DNA of 64,000 nucleotides, from positions 1 through 64,000 of the forward strand of contig NZ_BLIG01000025.1 of NCBI RefSeq assembly GCF_009811415.1, read 5' to 3'. Each line of letters opens with the position of its first letter. Positions within the stretch are counted from its first letter, which is position 1. The notes under the pieces are model-generated. The model was not told the origin of the DNA. It made no database searches and saw only the letters and a program-made list of their open reading frames with translations. This document shows positions 35,562-44,567 of the stretch, piece by piece. Source of the DNA: Alteromonas sp. KUL106. GTDB lineage: Bacteria > Pseudomonadota > Gammaproteobacteria > Enterobacterales > Alteromonadaceae. A program made the position numbers and the translations under genes.

Positions 35562-36722
35562 ATGCAGAGACGTTCATTATTAAAGGCCTTAGCGAGCGGT
35601 GCAATCATGCTACATTCTCCGACACTGTTCGCCAGTAATAAAGTAGTAAACAAGAAATCATTAAAGCGAGTGGTTTGGATTCTGCAACGGGGTGCTGTAG
35701 ACAGTTTGCACACTATTATTCCGACTTTTGAGAAAAACCTTACGTCTCTTCGTCCAGATTTAATGACTGGGCTTGAAAACGCCTTTCCGTTAGATAGTCA
35801 ATTTAATCTTCACCCATCTCTCTTCAATATACACGGTCTATATATGCGCAAAGAACTGTCGTGTGTGGTGGCAACATCCACCGGATATAAAGGCCGCTCT
35901 CACTTTGATGGCCAAGACCATCTAGAAAGTGGTTTAGAGAACGCTAGACTTGAGTCTGGCTGGCTCGGACGCGCTATGGATACACTTGGTTCTGAGGGTA
36001 TCGCAATATCAAAAACACAACCCTTAGCATTTAGAAACTCTCCACGAGGAAGTAACTTTTATCCATCCAATTTTAACAATTCGATCGACGGCTTAACCGA
36101 CGATCTCGCTGCTCTTTATCAGTATGACGAAAAGCTCACAAAAACGCTGAACTCTGGTATAGAAATAAAAAATACCCTAATAAGTGATGGAAAAAAGCAT
36201 CCACAAGTGTCTTTTTCTAAATTATGCGGTGAATGTGCTGACATAATGAAATCAAAACCAAACATTCAGTTTGTAATGCTAGAGTCAGGTGGCTGGGATA
36301 CCCACAAAGCGCAGAATGTCAGGCTATCCAGAGAGTTAAGAGAATTAGATAGTGGTATTGCGCAACTGAAGTATGGACTGGGTAAAGACTGGAAAAACAC
36401 GCTTGTTTTAGTCACGTCTGAGTTTGGTAGAACTGTTCGTCAGAATGGCACACAGGGCACAGATCATGGAACCGCTGGTTGCATATTTATTGCGGGAGGT
36501 TCTCACCTAGGAGGAGCAATTTTGGGAACATGGCCTGGGCTTTCCGACGCCGCCCTTTTCGAGAAACGTGACCTATTTCCTACAAGCAATACGCTTTCTT
36601 GGGTGTCTACCGCGATAAAACAACACATAGGATTAGACTCGACTCAGATAAAAGCTATATTCCCCGACCACTCACCTTACAATAACAAACTTTTCAACGA
36701 TGAAAAAAACCCGTTGCCGTGA
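35562..36722 (+). CDS. DUF1501 family secreted protein, sulfatase/phosphatase fold
   Basis: A 386-residue protein with a twin-arginine-like signal (RRSLLKALASGAIMLHSPTLFA). Family marks are RSHFDGQDHLESG, MLESGGWDTHKAQ, SEFGRTVRQNGTQGTDHGTAGCIFIAGG. DUF1501 belongs to the alkaline phosphatase/sulfatase superfamily, but its activity is not established. It is the second gene of the DUF1800-DUF1501 pair and likely periplasmic. A 116-base gap separates it from the GH78 gene in the same direction. Confidence 0.88.
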   Translation: MQRRSLLKALASGAIMLHSPTLFASNKVVNKKSLKRVVWILQRGAVDSLHTIIPTFEKNLTSLRPDLMTGLENAFPLDSQFNLHPSLFNIHGLYMRKELSCVVATSTGYKGRSHFDGQDHLESGLENARLESGWLGRAMDTLGSEGIAISKTQPLAFRNSPRGSNFYPSNFNNSIDGLTDDLAALYQYDEKLTKTLNSGIEIKNTLISDGKKHPQVSFSKLCGECADIMKSKPNIQFVMLESGGWDTHKAQNVRLSRELRELDSGIAQLKYGLGKDWKNTLVLVTSEFGRTVRQNGTQGTDHGTAGCIFIAGGSHLGGAILGTWPGLSDAALFEKRDLFPTSNTLSWVSTAIKQHIGLDSTQIKAIFPDHSPYNNKLFNDEKNPLP

Positions 36723-36838
36723 ACAAATACATTGTTTAGCAAAAATAACTTAGCAAAAGTCAAAAAAACGGGGCATCAGGGTATCAATTCTCAAAGCCAT
36801 TACCTTATTACTGGTATTAGTAATTTTTTGGTAAAAAT

Positions 36839-39190
36839 ATGAAACGATTTAACTGGCTGATGTTGATAGCGGCTATCAACTTTTCTCTTTTCATCCCCGT
36901 ACAGGCAAAGACGTGGAATGCGAATTGGATTTGGGTAAAAGAGCGCTTTACTGAGCCCAATTCATGGGTAGCGTTTCGCAAAGAAGTCGAACTGAAGAAT
37001 ATTCCAACACAAACACTTGCCTATATTAGCGCTGATACAAAGTACTGGCTTTGGATAAATGGCGAGCTTGTCATTTTTGAAGGAGGCTATACCGGCGGGC
37101 CGTCACCGGTTAAACCCTCTCCTCGAGTAGATTTCTACCCTATTGCGTCTAACAAGTATTATGACACAGTCGATATAGGTTCATATCTTAAGGAGGGTAA
37201 GAATACAATTGCCGCCCTTGCGTGGTATTACGGAGACAATGGTCAAAAAGGCACACACATTTCCTCTAACAAAGGAGGATTTATTTTTGAGTCTCAGGTA
37301 GGCGACACGCTTATTGCAACTGATGAAACTTGGAAAGCTCAGACGCATAACGCTTATAAAAAAGTAGAGAAAAAAAGTCCCTACCGTATTGCCGCGTGGA
37401 GTATTAACTACGACGCAAGAAACGACATGCAAGATTGGACTAAAGAAGCTTGGTATACTTTGGACTTTAATGACGAGGGCTGGTCCAACGCTCACCCTAT
37501 CAAGCAGCCTCCTAGGCCACCTTTTTTCGATTTATTCCCAAGCGAAATCCCTCCCCTTATAAATTTCGGTCTATCGCACTGTACTAATTTATCTGATGAA
37601 TCATTTCCATTTATTTCGGACGGAACACCCATTCAGTGTAAGTTGGACTTTAATAAAAATTTTACGCCTTACTTTGATATAGAAGCTGATGAAGGAAAAA
37701 CAATCCGTGTAGCGTCGAATATGCGCTTGAATACAATAGAAACGATATATACGACTAAATCTGGGCGTCAACAATTCGAGGGCTACTCTTGGAGTAATGG
37801 TCGAACCATTGAATTCAGTATCCCTACAGGTGTAAAAGTGCACGCACTTAAATATCGCTGGACTGGCGTAGGTAAAACTCCCGGCTATTTTGATTCGGAT
37901 GATGCTTGGTTAAATCGAATCTGGCAAATGGCTGAAAATACACTCTATATCTGTGCCAGAGACAATTTCATGGATACCCCCGATAGGGAACGAGGCCTAT
38001 GGATTGGTGACGTCGCCGACCAAGCAAGCTATTTGTTCTATTCTATGGACCAACCTGGTCGTGACCTTTTGAAGAAAGCCATTAAAGTTACGCTGGCGTT
38101 TAGCGACACTGAATCCGGCATTTTTGCAGGCTTGGGCCCTGGAAGATTCCGAGAACTCCCCGCACAGAGCCTTCAATTTATTGAGCAAGGCATTTGGCAC
38201 TATTACTACAATACCGGTGACATAGAGACATTGTCATATGCATACCCTTTTGTACATAAATACTTGCTACTCTGGGATATAAAAGAGAACGGGCTTCCAA
38301 CATTCAGAACTGGAGATTGGAAATGGACTGATTGGGGCCCCCAGGAAACTATTGATTATGACGTTATTCAAACCGCGTTGTACTACAGCGCACTTATGGC
38401 CGCAAAAAAAATGGCTAACGAACTCAGAAGGGGTGAGAACCTTGAATTTTACAATACCCGTATCGAATCTATACGTTTAGCCTTTCAAAAAGAATTCTGG
38501 CAAGACGGTTTCTTCAGTAGCGATAGCAACGTGTTTAAAGATGATCGAGCAAATGCCGTCGCCATCCTTTTCGATTTAGCATTGCCTGCGCAATTTCAGC
38601 AAATCGTTGATAACGTGTTAGTGCCAAATCATTATGCAAGCCCTCATTTTGAATGGATGATTTATAACGCAATGGCAAAAGCAGGGCGTTATGAGGATGC
38701 TATCGTTAGAATGAAAGAGCGCTATGGTCCGCAAGTCGACAATCCAGAGCTATCAACATTAGCTGAATATTTACCTGCTCGAGGAACAGAAAATCACGCA
38801 TGGAATGCACCGAGTACTGTATTGAGTAAATATATCGCTGGTGTGAAGCCAACGTCAGTCGCTTGGAAACGTTATGAAATCATGCCGAACCTTGCACACT
38901 TAACTAAGGTTAGCCAATTGGTACCTAGTATTAAAGGTGACATACTCTTCAAATTAGAATTAGAAGATGACAAGTTGAGTATAGTGCTCAAATCACCTGG
39001 TAACACGACAGCGAGAATCGGTGTTCCCAAAGTAATAACCAATACGACAAGCATTTCATTTAATGGAAGTGAAGCATGGAATAGGGGCGATAAAAACAAT
39101 AAAGTAGCAGGAATAGAATTCTTGGAAGAAAGTGACGATTATTTCATTTTCTCAGTAGAATCGGGAACTTGGTTTATCACCGCTCAATAG
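36839..39190 (+). CDS. GH78-type alpha-L-rhamnosidase, secreted
   Basis: A 783-residue enzyme with a cleavable signal peptide (LMLIAAINFSLFIPVQA). N-terminal jelly-roll domains (about 25-330, with YWLWINGELVIFEGGYTGGP) precede the (alpha/alpha)6 catalytic domain, in which FMDTPDRERGLWIGDVADQ matches the GH78 DCPxRxxxxWxGD signature and FEWMIYNAMAKAGRYEDA closes the barrel; a C-terminal beta domain follows. It is shorter than the GH78 at 4397-7255 and differs in the catalytic motif (DTP for DCP), so it probably acts on a different rhamnose linkage. It is third in line with DUF1800-DUF1501 and followed by a strong terminator. Confidence 0.85.
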   Translation: MKRFNWLMLIAAINFSLFIPVQAKTWNANWIWVKERFTEPNSWVAFRKEVELKNIPTQTLAYISADTKYWLWINGELVIFEGGYTGGPSPVKPSPRVDFYPIASNKYYDTVDIGSYLKEGKNTIAALAWYYGDNGQKGTHISSNKGGFIFESQVGDTLIATDETWKAQTHNAYKKVEKKSPYRIAAWSINYDARNDMQDWTKEAWYTLDFNDEGWSNAHPIKQPPRPPFFDLFPSEIPPLINFGLSHCTNLSDESFPFISDGTPIQCKLDFNKNFTPYFDIEADEGKTIRVASNMRLNTIETIYTTKSGRQQFEGYSWSNGRTIEFSIPTGVKVHALKYRWTGVGKTPGYFDSDDAWLNRIWQMAENTLYICARDNFMDTPDRERGLWIGDVADQASYLFYSMDQPGRDLLKKAIKVTLAFSDTESGIFAGLGPGRFRELPAQSLQFIEQGIWHYYYNTGDIETLSYAYPFVHKYLLLWDIKENGLPTFRTGDWKWTDWGPQETIDYDVIQTALYYSALMAAKKMANELRRGENLEFYNTRIESIRLAFQKEFWQDGFFSSDSNVFKDDRANAVAILFDLALPAQFQQIVDNVLVPNHYASPHFEWMIYNAMAKAGRYEDAIVRMKERYGPQVDNPELSTLAEYLPARGTENHAWNAPSTVLSKYIAGVKPTSVAWKRYEIMPNLAHLTKVSQLVPSIKGDILFKLELEDDKLSIVLKSPGNTTARIGVPKVITNTTSISFNGSEAWNRGDKNNKVAGIEFLEESDDYFIFSVESGTWFITAQ

Positions 39191-39251
39191 CAGTGGAGAA
39201 ACAACAGTTTTTTATTTCTGTGACGCAGTGGCATGCCTTACATACCTATAC

Positions 39252-39284
39252 ACCTCAATTTACCGTATAAAAGTAAATTGAGGT
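39252..39284. terminator. Bidirectional terminator between convergent genes
   Basis: ACCTCAATTTAC (39252-39263) and GTAAATTGAGGT (39273-39284) form twelve perfect pairs around nine bases. It lies between the GH78 stop (39190) and the end of the convergent gene at 39352. Confidence 0.75.
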
Positions 39285-39351
39285 TATTAGGACATTGACA
39301 AAAAAGAGAAATGCCACACACCGGACGAAATAGCCGCAAAAAAACTCTACG

Positions 39352-39834
39352 TTATAACCTTTGATGTTGTGGGACGTAAACCTTTGAGGCAATTTTCCAA
39401 CCATGTTTGGTTTTCACCAAGGTCACGACTTCAAAAACTCGGTCTAGCATATTTATTTGTGCTGTAGCTAGTCGTTCGTCGATAATATCTAGTTTAAGAA
39501 TTTTCACTTTATTGATATCAATATTACTGTTAGCAACAGCTCCCCATTTTTCTGCCTCTGAATGCATATCTAGCCATCTATTGAGAGAGTTTTCGCTCTC
39601 ATCAGATAAAATTGGACTGAGCATGACAGCATCTGGACTGAAAGCGTCTTTGATCACATCAGCACGACCAGCTATTTGGCCACCAATATATTTATCAAAT
39701 ATAACATCTTTAATTTCTCTAACCATCTCGGGGGAAGCTGTAAATGGGTTCGCTGAATATTCCTCTTCAGCAATAGACAGATTTATCACTAAAAACGCAA
39801 TTACCACTGAAATCACAAAACGATAATACCTCAT
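39352..39834 (-). CDS. Secreted NTF2/lumazine-binding-like protein
   Basis: A 160-residue protein with a signal peptide (FVISVVIAFLVINLSIA). The mature part looks like the NTF2-like fold of the putative lumazine-binding/SnoaL group: an N-terminal helix, DAFSPDAVMLSP, then paired strands INKVKILKLDIIDERLATAQINM and DRVFEVVTLVKTKHGWKIASKVY. Such proteins are diverse and often lack known activity. It is alone on the minus strand between two plus-strand units. Its role in the locus is unknown. Confidence 0.65.
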   Translation of the reverse strand: MRYYRFVISVVIAFLVINLSIAEEEYSANPFTASPEMVREIKDVIFDKYIGGQIAGRADVIKDAFSPDAVMLSPILSDESENSLNRWLDMHSEAEKWGAVANSNIDINKVKILKLDIIDERLATAQINMLDRVFEVVTLVKTKHGWKIASKVYVPQHQRL

Positions 39835-40135
39835 AATTTTCCTCTCAAATTAAGTTGCTTAACAGCTGACTTTCGACTTTAACCCGTGACCAAGTATGAT
39901 TGATATTGACACACTACGAATGTGCGTATTTATGCGATGAGGATGCAATTTTGTACAAATATAATTAAACAGAGGGCGTCACAAATTTTTCCAAGACACA
40001 TAAATTTCTCACCTGACGCAAGATAGAACCTGTAAAAGCACAGCATAACCATAATAAAATTGCTTTGACACATCTCCCCTACATAAAAAACACAAAATGT
40101 TTACATTTGGCTATAAATGATCAAAACTACATAAA
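39835..40135. promoter_or_regulatory. Divergent upstream region, NTF2-like gene / three-gene operon
   Basis: About 300 AT-rich bases with no gene seen, presumably carrying the promoter of the operon that starts at 40136. No operator was recognised. Confidence 0.35.
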
Positions 40136-41155
40136 ATGATTAATTTGAGTCATATAAGGTCAGGAATGGGGCTGCGATCACGGTTAAATATTAATATTTG
40201 CTACCTGATAGTGATTGCCGCCGCAATTTTTTATTGGGTTCACAAGTCTGTCATTGTTAAATCTGCAGACGCTCTTACAATTTGTGAGCAGGTAAAAATA
40301 AGCAAGTCTCAATCAGAAGAACACATTACCAAACGCTTTTCGGATTGGCAGGCACAAAACCAAAATAACGTTGCCGAGATTGTTCATAATGCGTATGAAC
40401 AGAAAGAATCTTCTCTTAATAGCCAACTAGTGACTGCACTAGCAATGGATTTAAAGGAAGAACAACGCGAGGTACTTGCGGAAATCCCTAAAGATTTCGA
40501 GTTTGTAGAATTAACGGAAAATCTACATTTGCTGCCTGATGTAGTTTTACGCATCACAAATCTCGAGTCGGTATCTGACACCCGAAATTACCTTATTTCA
40601 CTAATAAAAAGCTTATCTTCCAAAGAAAAAGAAGAGGCGATCGAGTTATTATCACGTTCTCACAGAGACGAAGACAAATTGGTCGCAATCGATCTTCTTT
40701 CAGCAGTTGGGGACCAAACCAAACCAAAGATACTGAACAGACTATTGTCTGAAAGCCCTTCTGAAACACTGCTATCTTCCCTCGTATCCTTTTCAAAAAC
40801 GCAAGACAAAAAACAGATAATAGCTTTGGTTTCTGATGTGATTGAGAAGCGACTTTTCGCAGAAAAGGATGAGACTAGAAAGCTTCAATTATTATCAATA
40901 AGCGCTTTTCCCGACGGGTTTAGGGAATACGCGTTTTCACTTGTTCTGAGATCGCTGGAATCTGATGACGTTAAACACCAACAACTAGGATATGTCATCG
41001 CTAAGAATTGGGTTGGCGAAAGCAAAGAAAAGCTAACAAACAGGCAATTGCAGGCAATATCGGATAGTGCAAAAAGCGTACTTAACGACACATCTTTACC
41101 CGTGGAGCAGCGTCTAGCCTCTCTGCAATTATTAGAAGTGATGCCCAACATATGA
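40136..41155 (+). CDS. Membrane-anchored helical-repeat protein of unknown function
   Basis: A 339-residue protein with one N-terminal membrane segment (YLIVIAAAIFYWV, about 22-35) followed by an almost entirely alpha-helical, HEAT-like periplasmic region (RDEDKLVAIDLLSAVGDQTKPKILNRLL; RKLQLLSISAFPDGFREYAFSLVL). Its stop overlaps the start of the next gene by four bases, so they are coupled. The downstream protein has the same layout and a related composition. No catalytic motif is visible. I do not recognise the family; a scaffold or chaperone role for the lyase-like protein two genes on is a guess. Confidence 0.75.
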   Translation: MINLSHIRSGMGLRSRLNINICYLIVIAAAIFYWVHKSVIVKSADALTICEQVKISKSQSEEHITKRFSDWQAQNQNNVAEIVHNAYEQKESSLNSQLVTALAMDLKEEQREVLAEIPKDFEFVELTENLHLLPDVVLRITNLESVSDTRNYLISLIKSLSSKEKEEAIELLSRSHRDEDKLVAIDLLSAVGDQTKPKILNRLLSESPSETLLSSLVSFSKTQDKKQIIALVSDVIEKRLFAEKDETRKLQLLSISAFPDGFREYAFSLVLRSLESDDVKHQQLGYVIAKNWVGESKEKLTNRQLQAISDSAKSVLNDTSLPVEQRLASLQLLEVMPNI

Positions 41156-42003
41156 AAGGAGTGAAGCTTTTAGGTACGCTCATTATTTTTCTTACTCTAA
41201 CGTGCCTAGTTATTGAAGATTACTTTGACGAATCGCCTTTCAATAGCGATAAAACTTTTCAGAAGTGCGGGAAACATGCTTATGAAGTTAATCAATCTGA
41301 ACATTTTATCTATAAATCTCATGAAATAGCATTGAAGAATGAGATAAACAGCAAAACGTCAAATCACATCGGTTTTGAAGACGAATACTCTATAGATTTT
41401 ATCTTAAAGCTGTTAACTACACTCCCAAACAATCTTAAAAGAAGAGAACTACTACAAAGCGTCCAGCAGCTAAAAGATGCACAACAAGAAGAGATTGTTT
41501 ATCTCCTTACTAGCTCTGAGAGAGAGTTAGACCAAGAATCAGCCGTAGATTTAGCCATTAAGTTAAAGAGCGAATCTGCAAGGCTTCGTACCATACGTGA
41601 AATCTTGGATAGCAACATATCTGACGACGTAAAATTGATGCTTTCACACGAATTGAACCGTGCCCTGCCAAACCACGCGTTGGAACTTGCTATTTCTACA
41701 TACTACGAAACCCAATCGGTCAAAATCAGAACAGCGCTAATTGATTCAATTTTTTCTTACATGAACTCTCCATCTTTGCCCTTGGAAGAAGTTTTTTCCA
41801 TTGTAAGAAGTGCTCCGTCGCCTTCCATGACAAAACAGCTAGAGCCTTTTTTTGAATGGCTTAAATTCGGACACGGTGCCTTAAGTGAGTCACAAAAGAA
41901 AACCATCGCCTTGTTCAGTGACGACCTTTTCTTTGAAACAAACCATCTAGAACAAAAAAAAATGGCTTTACTCATTAGACAGTTGGTTTCGTCTGAAGAG
42001 TGA
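41152..42003 (+). CDS. Second membrane-anchored helical protein of unknown function
   Basis: A 283-residue protein with a short N-terminal signal anchor (LLGTLIIFLTLTCLVI; contains a Cys in LTLTC that could be lipidated) and a helical body with repeat-like units (IDFILKLLTTLPNNLKRREL; LMLSHELNRALPNHALELA). It overlaps the preceding gene by four bases and is followed 38 bases later by the jelly-roll gene. The layout parallels its upstream neighbour, suggesting duplication and divergence. No function is assigned. Confidence 0.75.
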   Translation: MKGVKLLGTLIIFLTLTCLVIEDYFDESPFNSDKTFQKCGKHAYEVNQSEHFIYKSHEIALKNEINSKTSNHIGFEDEYSIDFILKLLTTLPNNLKRRELLQSVQQLKDAQQEEIVYLLTSSERELDQESAVDLAIKLKSESARLRTIREILDSNISDDVKLMLSHELNRALPNHALELAISTYYETQSVKIRTALIDSIFSYMNSPSLPLEEVFSIVRSAPSPSMTKQLEPFFEWLKFGHGALSESQKKTIALFSDDLFFETNHLEQKKMALLIRQLVSSEE

Positions 42004-42041
42004 TATTCACCAATAAGTGAGAAAACAAAAGGAAACATAAA

Positions 42042-42827
42042 GTGAAAAAGAAAAATCGGATAATAACCTCAATTGGCGCGTTGTTTACATTAATGATGGC
42101 AAGCGCAGCAAGCGCGTCGGGCGTACTGTACAGTGAAAACTTCAACTCAGGTTCGGCCGGTGATTGGTCACACCCTAACGTCCAGTTTAGAAGTGGTGCA
42201 AACAACATACGCATTAAATATCCACAGTACAAAGTGAATTCAAATGGAAAAGTGGGATCTCACCCTATGATGGTAGGTCAAATCCCTATTTCAGCCAATG
42301 CCATTGATGCGACATTTAAATACAGGATTAAGCTAGAAGACAATTACGATACAAATATGGGCGGTAAGTTTTTTGGCTTGGGGCCAGAAGAGCCTGTCAC
42401 TGGCTGTCGCGACATTACGACAAATGGCTGGAGTGCGCGAGTTGGCATTAGAGATAAACATCCACAGCTCTACATTTACAGACAAGGTAAGCCTGATGGT
42501 GAATGTGGCGAAATCATAAAAGCTGAACAGTTCACGTTTGAAAAAAATAAATGGTACGACATAGCTCTTTATGTAAAGGTAAATAGTTCGAGTACTAAGA
42601 GCGATGCCGAGGCTAGACTGTATATTGACGGAACCGAAGTTGCGAAAAAAACAGGCTTTAAATTTTTTGGCGGAACAAGTTCTAATGTTCCACCTGCGGC
42701 TAAAATTCAAAAAATTATTAGAACCAGCTTTTTAGGTTCTATGCCTAGCTTATCAGGTGCAGTAAAAACTGGTGAAGTATCTGCTCTTTATGACAACTTT
42801 GTCGTGGTACGTGGTAATCAACCCTAA
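42042..42827 (+). CDS. Secreted jelly-roll protein, polysaccharide-lyase-like
   Basis: A 261-residue secreted protein with a signal peptide (ITSIGALFTLMMASAASA). The mature chain (YSENFNSGSAGDW, then DATFKYRIKLEDNYD, GGKFFGLGPE, NGWSARVGIRDKHPQLYIY, NKWYDIALYVKVN, ARLYIDGTEVA, ALYDNFVVVRGN) has the pattern of the small beta-jelly-roll lyases (PL14/PL20/PL28 style), in which GGK-F/L-x-GL is typical. The start is a GTG with AGGA eight bases upstream. A lyase of this size in an ulvan-type locus makes a PL28-like activity possible, but the family could not be fixed, and a carbohydrate-binding role is the alternative. Confidence 0.65.
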   Translation: MKKKNRIITSIGALFTLMMASAASASGVLYSENFNSGSAGDWSHPNVQFRSGANNIRIKYPQYKVNSNGKVGSHPMMVGQIPISANAIDATFKYRIKLEDNYDTNMGGKFFGLGPEEPVTGCRDITTNGWSARVGIRDKHPQLYIYRQGKPDGECGEIIKAEQFTFEKNKWYDIALYVKVNSSSTKSDAEARLYIDGTEVAKKTGFKFFGGTSSNVPPAAKIQKIIRTSFLGSMPSLSGAVKTGEVSALYDNFVVVRGNQP

Positions 42828-42970
42828 ATTTATGGCGTAGCATCATAGCCTTTTTAGTTATTTTGTTACGCTTTTCTGCAACTAGAGCCACATTCACTTG
42901 CTCAAGATACAAACCGGTGTTGCTCGGCCTACTGTATTACACTTAGCGCTCTATATAAAACACAATTCGC

Positions 42971-42999
42971 TGGTATAGATTTTCATCTATACCAACCTT
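42971..42999. terminator. Terminator between convergent genes
   Basis: TGGTATAGAT (42971-42980), loop TTTC, ATCTATACCA (42985-42994): ten perfect pairs, between the jelly-roll gene and the end of the convergent sulfatase gene. Confidence 0.7.
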
Positions 43000-43062
43000 T
43001 CCCCCATACATGGTTTGTGCGAGCTTTAATCGTTTTTCGAATAACGCACAATAGTATTATTT

Positions 43063-44502
43063 TCACTTAGTTTGGCACTCGAGTTCTCTCATACACGTTG
43101 TTAGTAACTTGTATAGCTTACTTTTAACATCCAAGTAATTTGGATCGCTCACGATGTTATTAGTTTCATCAGGGTCTTTGTCTAAATCAAACAGCATTTC
43201 TTCAGTTGTGTTGTTTTCCGTCTCATATAACGTATAGATGTAGTCTTTACTCACTACAGAGTCACCAGCCTTAAATCGGCTATAAATTTGATTCTTGTGT
43301 TCCAACTCAGGATTTCTCAAAACATGGGTAAAGCTCTCTCCAGAAATGTCAATCTCGTTACTAACGTTAGCCATATCGGTTATAGTCGGGAAAATATCAA
43401 TTAGCTCTACCAATACATCAGTTTCTTGGTTTTTAGCGATACTTGGCCCTGCAATAATCAAAGGCACCCTCAATGCCGTATTCAACATATTGTGCTTGCC
43501 CCAAAAGTTATGCTCACCGAGGTTAAAACCGTGGTCGCTTAAAAGAATAACTGTTGTATTCTCTTCAAGACCAAGCGTGCTTATTCGTTTAATTAAGTCG
43601 CCAACTAGCGCATCAACATAGCTCACTGAGGCGTAATAACCACGCTGTGAAGCAACATGAAAATCATTACTGTTGTACTCATAATCTTTAAAGTGATATG
43701 TCTGTATTTCGCCTGACCCTTTTAACCCGTTTGGCGAAAAACGAGGCTTTTCACGATGATAAAACGGTTCAAATTTATTTTTAGGGTGCAAATCGTAATA
43801 GCGCTTTGGTGCATTGAAGGGGAGATGTGGGCGAATGAAACCAACACTAAGAAAAAAAGGTTGGTCTTGCTTTGCTAGTTTATCAAGCGCCGCAAGCGCT
43901 TTTACTTTTGCCTTACCATCCCCGTAATCCTCGTCAGCAACGTTGGCAGATTCATACCACGGACCTTTTGCATTGTTTGGCCGTGTTTCATTTGGCTTTT
44001 TGTACTTCTCTGATTCAGGGTTTAATGTTGTTGCATGGGGCAAACCTCCAGATACAGGACGTACACTCCAACTCTCATCGGCGAGATCACTACTGTGATG
44101 AAATATTTTACCTATGGCCATAGTGTAATAACCGGATTCTCGCAAAACTTGAGGTAGCGATTTCGCGCCTGGCACGTCTTCTTCGGCTTTTGCATTGAAA
44201 TTGAGAAAGCGTGTTTTTGTCGGCCTGAGGCTGGTTAACAAACTTGCTCTTGAAGCACCACATACAGGTACATTTGCATATGCACGATTAAACATTATTC
44301 CTTTGCTAGCCAGTTCATCTATATTGGGAGTATGCGCTTTTTCGTCTCCATAAGCGCCAATCGCAGGACGAAGGTCATCGATAACAATCATTACGAAGTT
44401 ATGCTGAGATTTTTCAACCTTATCTGTACTATCGGCGAGTGCAGCACTGCCATGTGCGTACATAACAATTATCAATAAGACTGCGTTCTTTAAAGTTTTC
44501 AT
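43063..44502 (-). CDS. Type I (S1) sulfatase, iduronate-2-sulfatase-like
   Basis: A 479-residue secreted sulfatase (signal LLIIVMYAHGSAALA). Metal-binding Asp pair in MIVIDDLRPAIGAYGD, formylglycine site as CGASR within VPVCGASRASLLTS (C-x-A-x-R), YTMAIGKIFHH, FIRPHLPFNAPKRYYD and LSDHGFNLGEHNFWGKH all fit the iduronate-2-sulfatase branch (S1_7). It should remove sulfate from sugar oligomers; S1_7 members are known in ulvan loci. It is last in the minus-strand operon after the lyase gene (65 bases). Formylglycine must be made by a maturase that is not recognisable in this window. Confidence 0.9.
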   Translation of the reverse strand: MKTLKNAVLLIIVMYAHGSAALADSTDKVEKSQHNFVMIVIDDLRPAIGAYGDEKAHTPNIDELASKGIMFNRAYANVPVCGASRASLLTSLRPTKTRFLNFNAKAEEDVPGAKSLPQVLRESGYYTMAIGKIFHHSSDLADESWSVRPVSGGLPHATTLNPESEKYKKPNETRPNNAKGPWYESANVADEDYGDGKAKVKALAALDKLAKQDQPFFLSVGFIRPHLPFNAPKRYYDLHPKNKFEPFYHREKPRFSPNGLKGSGEIQTYHFKDYEYNSNDFHVASQRGYYASVSYVDALVGDLIKRISTLGLEENTTVILLSDHGFNLGEHNFWGKHNMLNTALRVPLIIAGPSIAKNQETDVLVELIDIFPTITDMANVSNEIDISGESFTHVLRNPELEHKNQIYSRFKAGDSVVSKDYIYTLYETENNTTEEMLFDLDKDPDETNNIVSDPNYLDVKSKLYKLLTTCMRELECQTK

Positions 44503-44567
44503 ATTTCTCCCGAGTCAGAAAATTCGATTTAACTTCAATTAAGTCGTGTGCAAAGATGTGCTCAGTA

